The position numbers and the translations under genes are program-made. Shown here in pieces: positions 1 to 4,371 of a DNA stretch of 6,097 bases. Every line of letters begins with the position of its first letter. The stretch's first letter is position 1. Below the pieces are notes generated by a model. The model was not told where the DNA came from. It made no database searches and worked only from the letters and a program-made list of their open reading frames with translations. The stretch is from Candidatus Omnitrophota bacterium (GTDB lineage: Bacteria; Omnitrophota; Gorgyraeia; Duberdicusellales; 4484-171): assembly GCA_030601015.1 (NCBI GenBank), contig JAUVUO010000085.1, forward strand, positions 1 through 6,097, read 5' to 3'.

Positions 1-29
1 AATTTTATTTTGTTTGATATTTTTTTGGT

Positions 30-335
30 TTATTTTTTTATTGATTTCTCAATATCTTTAATTTCTTTTACTAAAGAATTTATTTTCTGGGTATCTTTCC
101 AATGACATTTAGGTGTATTTGCTGTGAGTTTTCCAAGTTTATAGTATAACTTTTCTTTTTTGATACCTAAAGACAATGTTTTAGTTTTTTCTATGCTTTT
201 GTCAGAAATATCCTTAAGATGTCCTTTTCCTTTAGCTAAAAGTTTCAATGCGGCTTCTATATCTTTTTCTAACTCTTTTTTGGCTTTCGGCCAAATTTTA
301 TCAACTACTTCTTTGAATGGATCTTTTTTTACCAT
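30..335 (-). CDS. Small Lys-rich hypothetical protein (101 aa)
   Basis: Function not recognised. The protein is 101 aa, very rich in Lys and Glu, has no signal peptide or membrane segment, and is predicted mostly helical. The C-terminal third (SLVKEIKDIEKSIKK) has heptad-like hydrophobic spacing that could form a short coiled coil. It has one Cys-His pair (KCHWKD) but no metal-binding pattern. The start is firm: a near-perfect Shine-Dalgarno AAAGGAGG lies 5 nt before the ATG, so this is very likely a real, well-translated gene. It is transcribed leftward, away from its neighbours. A candidate promoter lies about 50-80 nt upstream (388-415). The general look (KKDPFKE..KIWPKAKKELEK) recalls small cytoplasmic proteins seen in uncultured Omnitrophota-like genomes, but that is an impression, not a search result. 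No terminator is visible in the 29 bases left after the stop. Confidence 0.8.
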   Translation of the reverse strand: MVKKDPFKEVVDKIWPKAKKELEKDIEAALKLLAKGKGHLKDISDKSIEKTKTLSLGIKKEKLYYKLGKLTANTPKCHWKDTQKINSLVKEIKDIEKSIKK

Positions 336-387
336 AGTATCCTCCTTTTACAATTACGTATAAAAAAAATTTTGATAAACATATTTT

Positions 388-415
388 ATTCTACCACATC
401 ATAATTTTTTTTCAA
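388..415 (-). promoter_or_regulatory. Candidate sigma70-type promoter of the 101-aa gene
   Basis: On the minus strand TTGAAA (410-415, 5/6 match to TTGACA) is followed after 16 nt by TAGAAT (388-393, 5/6 match to TATAAT). This would start transcription near 381 and give a leader of about 45 nt carrying the AAAGGAGG site. In AT-rich DNA such matches arise by chance, so confidence is moderate. Confidence 0.4.
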
Positions 416-433
416 AAAATATATATTTTTTGA
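412..433. repeat. Perfect 22-bp palindrome overlapping the candidate -35 element
   Basis: The 22 bases from 412 to 433 read identically on both strands: TCAAAAAATAT followed by its exact complement. The palindrome overlaps the -35 hexamer at 410-415, about 77 bp upstream of the 101-aa gene. It could be a dimeric repressor operator or simply an AT-rich cruciform. The flanking bases break the symmetry, so its limits are sharp. Confidence 0.55.
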
Positions 434-510
434 TAGTGTAAACTATTATTCGCAAACTTTCAAAAAGTTAAGTTTTTTTAGGCCATTAATAGAATATAGA
501 ATAAAACCTT

Positions 511-531
511 ACTGACCTGTCTAAAGGCAGT
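511..531. repeat. Small hairpin
   Basis: ACTG (511-514) pairs with CAGT (528-531) and CCT (516-518) with AGG (525-527), with one bulged A and a GTCTAA loop. No T-tract follows on either strand, so it is not a clear terminator. It spans the TAG codon (521-523) that closes the open frame described at 521-805. Confidence 0.3.
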
Positions 532-805
532 TTGTGGTATAGTTCAGCTTGACACGATAGATTGTTTTGTTTGTTTTTTTAGGACTAAAATTATTTAAAA
601 TTACATATGATTTTGTATGATGATCTATTTTAATAATTAGAGACAGTGCTAAAGCCTGTCTGTTAGTAATAATTACCTTATTAGAATTATAGTTAGCTAT
701 GATAATAATCGAATCCTCTTGACTGCAATTCTGGGATGTTCGGATATACCTAAATATGTTTTCTCTCTTTTTTTTAACACAAGACTCAAGACATTCTCCC
801 CATAT
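521..805 (-). other. Open in-frame extension after the TGA of the secreted small protein
   Basis: Reading in the frame of the 74-aa gene, the codons after its TGA (806-808) contain no further stop for 94 codons, ending at TAG (521-523). The segment begins IWGECLESCVKKK and ends YRVKLNYTTNCL. Its middle alternates hydrophobic and polar residues (SIIIIANYNSNKVIITN) as in beta-strands. There is no ATG, GTG or TTG in this frame within the segment, so it cannot be an independent conventional gene. It could be the C-terminal half of a gene broken by a nonsense TGA, a readthrough or recoded extension, or a chance open frame. In DNA of this composition a 94-codon open frame at a given place is improbable (about one in a few thousand by my rough estimate). 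No homologue is recognised. With no start codon, the stretch 336-805 has no other gene I can support. Confidence 0.4.
641..661. repeat. Hairpin flanked by a 9-bp direct repeat
   Basis: AGACAG (641-646) pairs with CTGTCT (656-661) and an inner GC/GC adds two pairs with one bulged T and a TAAA loop. Identical TAATAATTA copies lie at 631-639 and 667-675. Neither strand has a T-tract directly after the stem, so a terminator role is weak. The direct repeats are low-complexity and may be chance. Confidence 0.35.
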
Positions 806-1030
806 TCACTTAACGATAGTTGTCTCAATAATTGCAGGTATCCCATCCTTTGTAGTATCTTCAATAAAAGTAGTTGCATTTGTTATTTTTGAATTTTTAG
901 ATTGACCAATAATTTGAGGTTGTATCACATCAGGCATTACTACACGTAAAGTTACGGAAATCGTGTTAGCATTTGCAGAAATATGTGAGAATAAAAACAA
1001 TAAAAATAATTTTGAAACCTTTTTTTTCAT
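806..1030 (-). CDS. Secreted small hypothetical protein (74 aa)
   Basis: Function unknown. The N-terminus is a classic Sec signal peptide: KKK at residues 2-4, a hydrophobic core LFLLFLF at 8-14, and an A-N-A motif at 19-21 predicting cleavage before Asn22. The mature chain would be about 53 aa and opens with a beta-like stretch (TISVTLRVVMPDV), followed by polar residues and IPAIIETTIVK. I chose the ATG at 1030 because it puts the Lys cluster at the N-terminus and has an SD (AAGGGGA) 5 nt upstream. An in-frame ATG at 1078 would bury the signal peptide behind 16 residues. A TATAAT lies 50 nt upstream. Oddity: the gene ends in TGA, the only TGA stop among the credible genes here, and the frame then stays open for 94 codons. 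It is divergent from the PilZ genes. Confidence 0.65.
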   Translation of the reverse strand: MKKKVSKLFLLFLFSHISANANTISVTLRVVMPDVIQPQIIGQSKNSKITNATTFIEDTTKDGIPAIIETTIVK

Positions 1031-1083
1031 AGCAATCCCCTTTTTCAGAAATATTAAAATTTCATTGATTTCGACCATCTAAA

Positions 1084-1112
1084 ATTATATTTTTTGCTTA
1101 AGCGAAGCTTCG
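1084..1112 (-). promoter_or_regulatory. TATAAT box with two overlapping palindromes in the -35 zone
   Basis: On the minus strand TATAAT (1084-1089) would place a start site near 1077, 47 nt before the secreted-protein ATG. There is no -35 hexamer at the right spacing. That position instead holds GCTTAAGC (1096-1103) and CGAAGCTTCG (1103-1112), two perfect palindromes sharing one base. This is a plausible binding site for an activator or repressor, but it is inferred only from position and symmetry. Confidence 0.35.
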
Positions 1113-1149
1113 AATATATCAAAAAAAACCCCATTGTAAAGTGTTTATT

Positions 1150-1180
1150 TTTTTTAAAACAGTTTATTTGTTTTAAAAAA
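1150..1180. repeat. 12-bp perfect AT-rich inverted repeat
   Basis: Bases 1150-1161 (TTTTTTAAAACA) are the exact reverse complement of 1169-1180, with a 7-nt spacer GTTTATT. It lies between divergent genes, so terminating either of them is not its obvious role. It may be a regulatory or cruciform site, or a by-product of A/T runs. Confidence 0.35.
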
Positions 1181-1185
1181 TTCTT

Positions 1186-1199
1186 TGAAAACGTTTACA
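1186..1199 (+). promoter_or_regulatory. LacI/CcpA-type operator-like 14-mer
   Basis: TGAAAACGTTTACA fits every fixed position of the catabolite-responsive element consensus TGWAANCGNTNWCA bound by CcpA and similar LacI/GalR-family regulators. It is nearly palindromic around the central CG. It lies 65 nt upstream of the first PilZ gene and about 155 nt from the divergent secreted-protein gene. No LacI-family gene is in the window, so the regulator is unknown. Confidence 0.35.
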
Positions 1200-1263
1200 A
1201 AATAACCCTTTTTTTTAAAGTAAAAAAAAAATATTTATGTTATATTTGAGTTAAAGGAGAAAT

Positions 1264-1608
1264 ATGAAAAAAGAACGTAGAAAAAATTACAGATTGAGGG
1301 ATTGTTTACCCGTGATGAGATGTCCGTTGAAATATCTTTTTGATAAAAATTATTTTAGCAAGGATATTTCAGAAGAAGGAATGTGCCTATTTACGACTCT
1401 TAAGCTTGAAATTGGTAAGATTTTGAAATTGGGAGTTTATTTACCTGAACAGAAGGCTCCGGTAATTATAACAGGCAAGATTGTCAGACGTCATGAAACC
1501 GATGACCCGGATAATCCATATTTATTGGGTGTTGAATTTGTTGATGTTGAAAAAAATGTTAGGAATAAAATTTTAAGTCATATTAGATTTTATTTACAAA
1601 AAGGTTAA
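1264..1608 (+). CDS. PilZ domain protein, canonical c-di-GMP-binding motifs
   Basis: This is a single-domain PilZ protein of 114 aa, a probable cytoplasmic receptor that changes partner interaction on binding cyclic di-GMP. Both ligand motifs are visible: RxxxR as R6-K-N-Y-R10 near the N-terminus, and D/NxSxxG as D34-I-S-E-E-G39 at the start of the beta-barrel. The late-barrel signature G89-V-E-F is also present, followed by a C-terminal helix (VRNKILSHIRFYLQ). The length is that of a stand-alone PilZ domain with no output domain, so it likely acts on a protein encoded elsewhere. The start is supported by AAAGGAG 4 nt before the ATG. A second PilZ gene follows after 106 nt on the same strand, probably co-transcribed. 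An operator-like site lies upstream. The output (motility, pili or exopolysaccharide) cannot be told from this window. Confidence 0.88.
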   Translation: MKKERRKNYRLRDCLPVMRCPLKYLFDKNYFSKDISEEGMCLFTTLKLEIGKILKLGVYLPEQKAPVIITGKIVRRHETDDPDNPYLLGVEFVDVEKNVRNKILSHIRFYLQKG

Positions 1609-1638
1609 ATATTCAAAGTTTGTGGTGTATTATTGAGG

Positions 1639-1696
1639 ATTTATTTGCAAGGAAGAATAAATTTAAAATATTTCAGCATAGCTTCTCAATTTTTTT
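1639..1696 (+). terminator. Weak stem structure with T-tract between the PilZ genes
   Basis: ATTTATT (1639-1645) pairs with AATAAAT (1656-1662). An outer ATTGAG (1632-1637) can pair with CTCAAT (1685-1690), which is followed directly by a run of T. The stems are AT-rich and the outer one is long-range, so this is at best a weak or partial terminator and does not exclude co-transcription of the two PilZ genes. Confidence 0.2.
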
Positions 1697-1714
1697 AATC
1701 TAATAAAGTTAAAA

Positions 1715-2071
1715 ATGAAAGAAAAAAGAAGATTTGTTAGAATTCATGTATCCTTTCCTGTTGAATGTAAAACCTTACCTTCTCAGGTATATTTTTATAC
1801 CGTCAGTAAAGATTTAGGTTTAGGCGGCTTAAAAATAATATCTAAAGATTTTTTAAGCAAAGATTCATTCGTTACGGTGAACGTTAACCTTATTGATAGA
1901 ATTTTAAATGCTAAAGGAAAAATTGTATGGTGTAATAATAGAAGAGCTTCGGAAAGATATATTTCAGGCATCGAATTCATCGAAATGAATCAAATAAACA
2001 GAATAGAACTTTTTGAGCTTATAAATTTAGTAGAAAATGATAGCTCTTTTAATTATAATCATTTGAAGTAA
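1715..2071 (+). CDS. PilZ domain protein with altered second motif
   Basis: This is a second stand-alone PilZ protein of 118 aa. RxxxR is present as R5-R-F-V-R9. The second motif reads D33-L-G-L-G-G38, where the usual small polar Ser (or Ala) of D/NxSxxG is Gly35, followed by the typical strand LKII. The G85-I-E-F signature and a C-terminal helix (QINRIELFELINLVEN) are intact. The Asp and final Gly are kept, so c-di-GMP binding may be weakened rather than lost. The ATG at 1715 has no good SD (AATAAAGTTAAAA precedes it). The frame upstream is open without another ATG, and this start places RxxxR at the usual position. It lies 106 nt after the first PilZ gene. Low sequence identity between the two suggests an old duplication or functional divergence rather than redundancy. 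Confidence 0.83.
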   Translation: MKEKRRFVRIHVSFPVECKTLPSQVYFYTVSKDLGLGGLKIISKDFLSKDSFVTVNVNLIDRILNAKGKIVWCNNRRASERYISGIEFIEMNQINRIELFELINLVENDSSFNYNHLK

Positions 2072-2097
2072 ATTATCCCCAAAAAAATTATGTGAAT

Positions 2098-2334
2098 ATG
2101 GCGCGAAGTACTCACTGTGTTCTTTTTAAAGGGTAGGTGGGGGACTTGGCCCATAGATTTAACTTCGTTCAGCGTTAGATACGCCGTTTTGCGGCGCATC
2201 ATGGCGGTGTTGTGAAATACCTTTTTGTCATTGTCCGGCTTGACCGGACAATCCAGAACTATTGATTTTATTGACTTTCCGGATTCGCATTTCTGTGGGA
2301 ATGAAACTTTTAGCTTATTTTGCAACAGCGCCAT
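2098..2334. repeat. Composite GC-richer repeat with inverted termini (MITE-like)
   Basis: ATGGCGC at 2098-2104 is repeated inverted as GCGCCAT at 2328-2334. A longer inner arm, ATGGCGGTGTTG at 2201-2212, matches the inverse of 2323-2334 (CAACAGCGCCAT) at 11 of 12 positions. The enclosed DNA is clearly more GC-rich than its flanks. It contains CGCCG-TTTTG-CGGCG (2182-2196), a 9-bp perfect hairpin (2230-2252), and a GGATTC...GGGAATGA half of the ATTCCC/GGGAAT type of dispersed bacterial repeat. No transposase is encoded. An open minus-strand frame crosses the whole element but has no SD and looks repeat-derived. The limits are uncertain, and two nested elements (237 bp and 134 bp) are possible. 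Confidence 0.5.
2226..2256 (+). repeat. Short palindromic repeat, copy 1
   Basis: TGTCATTGTCCGG...CCGGACAATCCAG contains a perfect 9-bp stem (ATTGTCCGG, 2230-2238; CCGGACAAT, 2244-2252) around CTTGA. A diverged copy lies inverted at 2500-2525. This resembles dispersed intergenic palindromes of many bacteria with a TCATTGxCC...GGxCAATCCAG pattern. It lies inside the composite repeat at 2098-2334. Confidence 0.5.
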
Positions 2335-2370
2335 CATAAGTTCGTTAGTCGGAATGTTAATGATTGTAGA

Positions 2371-2420
2371 AAATAAAAAAAGGAAGATTTATCGCTTTAC
2401 AGGATAGACCTTTTTTATTT
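2371..2420 (+). terminator. Possible terminator downstream of the PilZ genes
   Basis: AAATAAAAAAAGG (2371-2383) is complementary, apart from one extra A, to CCTTTTTTATTT (2409-2420). An inner TATC/GATA (2390-2393 with 2403-2406) could close the loop. The descending arm is a T-rich tract, the form of an A-tract/T-tract intrinsic terminator. It is about 300 nt beyond the last PilZ stop, after the composite repeat, and would read similarly on both strands. Confidence 0.3.
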
Positions 2421-2499
2421 CACTTTTTGTCCCCAACTTTTTTATCATCCTCTTGTTTATCCGGGGGATCTATTATTTTTTTATAGAATTATTTATTTT

Positions 2500-2525
2500 T
2501 AGATTGCCCAAAGAGGGCAATGACA
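2500..2525 (-). repeat. Short palindromic repeat, copy 2 (inverted)
   Basis: On the minus strand this reads TGTCATTGCCC-TCTTT-GGGCAATCTA, sharing the TGTCATTGYCC...GGRCAATCYA framework of the copy at 2226-2256. The stem ATTGCCC (2503-2509) with GGGCAAT (2515-2521) is perfect over 7 bp with a 5-nt loop. Its right edge overlaps the -35-like ATGACA of the promoter proposed for the RNA methyltransferase gene. Confidence 0.45.
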
Positions 2526-2546
2526 TGGGTGGTATTTGAGTATAAT
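2520..2546 (+). promoter_or_regulatory. Candidate promoter of the RNA methyltransferase gene
   Basis: A perfect TATAAT (2541-2546) lies 131 nt before the ATG at 2678. The best upstream hexamer is ATGACA (2520-2525, 5/6 match) with a short 15-nt spacer. This would give a leader of about 125 nt in which AACTCT (2586-2591) can pair with AGAGTT (2608-2613). I recognise no riboswitch there. The -10 is convincing; the -35 is not. Confidence 0.35.
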
Positions 2547-2677
2547 AGTTTTCCTTTATTTTAAACGTCAACCCGCAAATTCGAGAACTCTCCATTGGCA
2601 CCTAATAAGAGTTTAACTTTACAAAATAAAGTAATCGGTTAAAATATTTATATTTAAAATTTTTCAATTACGATCAT

Positions 2678-3838
2678 ATGGATTTAAATAAAAAAAATAT
2701 TGTTCTTATAACTTGTGCTCGAGAATTAAGCATCTTTTTACAAAAGGAGATAATAGAACTCGGGTTTAAAGTTCACTCTTTTCATAAAACCGGCGTTATT
2801 ATAGAAGCTTCTTTTCAAGAGACTCTTTTACTAAATCTTCATTTAAGGACAGCCTATAATGTCCTCTATTTACTTAAAAATTTTGATTGCACCTCATCGG
2901 AAGATTTATATCAAAAGACATTTTCTTTACCATGGGAAGATATAATACCTGTTGACGAATATTTAACTGTTGTTGCTCATACAAATACTTCAGTTATAAA
3001 AAATTCTATGTTTGCGAGTCAAAAAATAAAAGATGCTATAGTAGATCGTATTTTTAATAAGCTCGCTAAACGGCCTAATTCCGGGCCTAAACATGACAAT
3101 GTTGTAATAAACCTTTTTTGGAAAGACGATAAATGCTGGTTATATTTGAATACATCAGGGAAAAAATTATCAGATAGAAATTACCGTAAAATCCCCGGTA
3201 AAGCTCCAATGCAAGAGACTCTTGCCGCTGGAGTAATTATTGCAACAGGATATACAAAAAAAGAACCTCTAATCAATCCCATGTGCGGAAGCGGAACTTT
3301 GGCAATAGAAGCAGCATTAATAGCCTTGGATTACGCTCCGGGTCTTTTAAGGGATAATTTTGGATTTATGCATATAAAAAATTTTGACAAAACTATTTGG
3401 ATAAATTTAAAGAAAAATGCCGAGGCGAAAGCTAAAAAGTATTTACCCGCTCCAATAATAGCAAGTGATATTAATTCAAAAGTAATTGAAGCCGCACAAA
3501 AAAATTCAAAAGCGGCGAAAGTTGACCATCTTATAGAATTCAAAGTTTGTAATTATCCGGATACTCCAATTCCTAAGGAAAAAGGGATAATTATCTTTAA
3601 TCCGGGATATGGTATTCGTATGGGTGAAGTTTCCGAACTTATCGAAACTTATAAAGGAATAGGCGACTTTTTAAAACAAAAATGCCAAGGCCATACGGGA
3701 TATATATTTTCCGGTAACACTGCCCTTACTAAAAAAGTAGGTCTCAGGACAAGCGAAAGATTGATTTTTTTTAACGGTGCTTTAGAATGCAGACTTTTAA
3801 AATATGACCTCTATTCCGGAAGTCTTAAAAATAAATAG
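2678..3838 (+). CDS. rlmL: THUMP-domain class I SAM-dependent RNA methyltransferase (RlmL/UPF0020 family)
   Basis: A cytoplasmic RNA guanine-N2-type methyltransferase of COG0116, the family of the E. coli RlmL half of RlmKL (m2G2445 in 23S rRNA). The symbol is family-level; the target base is not proven. In order: an N-terminal ferredoxin-like part (LITCARELSIFLQKEI, family cue for GLExxLxxEL); a THUMP region around residues 50-160 (LHLRTAYNVL, then SQKIKDAIVDRI); the linker NTSGKKLSDRNYR and APMQETLAAGVI; SAM motif I NPMCGSGTLAIEAA (200-213); acidic motif II with Asp264 (ASDIN); and motif IV N308-P-G-Y-G. At 386 aa it matches stand-alone RlmL-type proteins without the RlmK domain. Departures from the common signature are Asn200 for Asp, Gly310 for the second Pro of NPPY, and RNYR for RGYR, which suggest a divergent subfamily. 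There is no SD before the ATG, but the start fits the family. Confidence 0.9.
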   Translation: MDLNKKNIVLITCARELSIFLQKEIIELGFKVHSFHKTGVIIEASFQETLLLNLHLRTAYNVLYLLKNFDCTSSEDLYQKTFSLPWEDIIPVDEYLTVVAHTNTSVIKNSMFASQKIKDAIVDRIFNKLAKRPNSGPKHDNVVINLFWKDDKCWLYLNTSGKKLSDRNYRKIPGKAPMQETLAAGVIIATGYTKKEPLINPMCGSGTLAIEAALIALDYAPGLLRDNFGFMHIKNFDKTIWINLKKNAEAKAKKYLPAPIIASDINSKVIEAAQKNSKAAKVDHLIEFKVCNYPDTPIPKEKGIIIFNPGYGIRMGEVSELIETYKGIGDFLKQKCQGHTGYIFSGNTALTKKVGLRTSERLIFFNGALECRLLKYDLYSGSLKNK

Positions 3839-3876
3839 TTAATTTTCCGATATTAAGGGAATTAATAATTTTTTTT
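3839..3876 (+). terminator. Probable intrinsic terminator of the RNA methyltransferase gene
   Basis: It begins right after the TAG. TTAATT (3839-3844) pairs with AATTAA (3860-3865), and CC (3847-3848) with GG (3857-3858) across a small internal mismatch. A run of eight T follows at 3869-3876. The stem is AT-rich and weak, but its position between convergent genes supports the call. Confidence 0.45.
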
Positions 3877-3930
3877 AAACTTATCTTTTTTTAGTATTTA
3901 TCTAAGATAGGCATAAAAAACAAACAGAGT

Positions 3931-4125
3931 TTAGATTTGCATTTCTTCACCGCAATTCGGGCAGACAAATATTCCTTTAGATTTACTAATCCATTTAACG
4001 GATTGATATCCAGAGACAAGTACCCCGCAATGAAAACATAAATATTGTTTTTTTTCAGTTTCAGACGATAATATATCAAATTCTCCTGACATTATAAAGT
4101 CAATAAATTCATCACCATTTAACAT
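3931..4125 (-). CDS. Small zinc-ribbon protein (64 aa)
   Basis: A small cytoplasmic protein with two CxxC knuckles, C30-F-H-C33 and C55-P-N-C58, separated by 21 residues. Each is followed by Gly, the usual zinc-ribbon layout, so it should bind one Zn2+. The first 25 residues are acidic and hydrophobic (GDEFIDFIMSGEFDIL) and may form a helical partner-binding segment. No catalytic motif is visible. Possible roles are nucleic-acid or protein binding, but none can be assigned. I start at the ATG at 4125. The frame is open further to a TTG at 4176, giving 81 aa with a basic extension (FNPKNFIKKIKI); neither start has a strong SD. The gene is convergent with the RNA methyltransferase gene and lies 246 nt downstream of the hydrolase gene on the same strand. 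The C-terminal knuckle ends only six residues from the stop, so the ribbon is complete but minimal. Confidence 0.65.
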   Translation of the reverse strand: MLNGDEFIDFIMSGEFDILSSETEKKQYLCFHCGVLVSGYQSVKWISKSKGIFVCPNCGEEMQI

Positions 4126-4249
4126 AATTTTTATCTTTTTTATAAAATTTTTGGGATTAAACTTCAAGACTAACAATTTATAACATATTTATTCACAAAA
4201 TACAGGGGGCATTCAAAGAAAAATTTCGGAGCTCTTTTAAATAATTTAA

Positions 4250-4357
4250 GGTGTGACCAAACCGATTAGTTTTTAAAGGAGAATAATATTTATAGAGGAG
4301 TTGATATTTAACAATTTTATTAAATATCCGTGAAGCTATTGTTTGAAATTACACACC
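4250..4357. repeat. Nested inverted repeats in the hydrolase to zinc-ribbon spacer
   Basis: GATATTTA (4303-4310) and TAAATATC (4321-4328) form a perfect 8-bp stem with a 10-nt loop. GGTGTG (4250-4255) is matched by CACACC at 4352-4357, closing a possible outer stem. There is no T-tract. On the minus strand the region is the 3' trailer of the hydrolase and the leader of the zinc-ribbon gene, so an RNA structure is possible but unproven. I see no gene in 4177-4371. Confidence 0.3.
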
Positions 4358-4371
4358 GACTTTTATAAAAT

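Noticed and set aside
455..479. Hairpin AACTTT-CAA-AAAGTT followed by seven T on the plus strand as a terminator
   Set aside because: No plus-strand gene precedes it, and short A/T stems next to T runs are expected by chance in this spacer.
806..808. Reassigned genetic code with TGA as Gly or Trp
   Set aside because: The RNA methyltransferase, hydrolase and Pcm genes contain no in-frame TGA and use normal Gly and Trp codons, so a global reassignment is not supported.
791..808. Selenocysteine insertion at the TGA
   Set aside because: The bases after the TGA contain a direct repeat (CAAGAC on the plus strand) rather than a clear stem-loop at SECIS distance, and no Sec machinery is visible.
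697..879. 60-codon minus-strand open frame overlapping the secreted-protein gene
   Set aside because: It begins inside that gene in another frame, has no SD, its N-terminus is a Leu/Gln-rich shadow translation, and no family is recognisable.
2059..2337. 92-codon minus-strand open frame over the composite repeat
   Set aside because: It spans the inverted termini and hairpins exactly, has no SD, overlaps the PilZ 3' end, and its sequence is explained by repeat DNA.
2225..2407. 60-codon plus-strand open frame in the same repeat region
   Set aside because: It translates the palindromic repeat, has no SD, and overlaps the possible terminator.
3331..3543. 70-codon minus-strand frame within the RNA methyltransferase gene
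   Set aside because: It is a shadow of a strongly supported coding region with conserved motifs on the plus strand.
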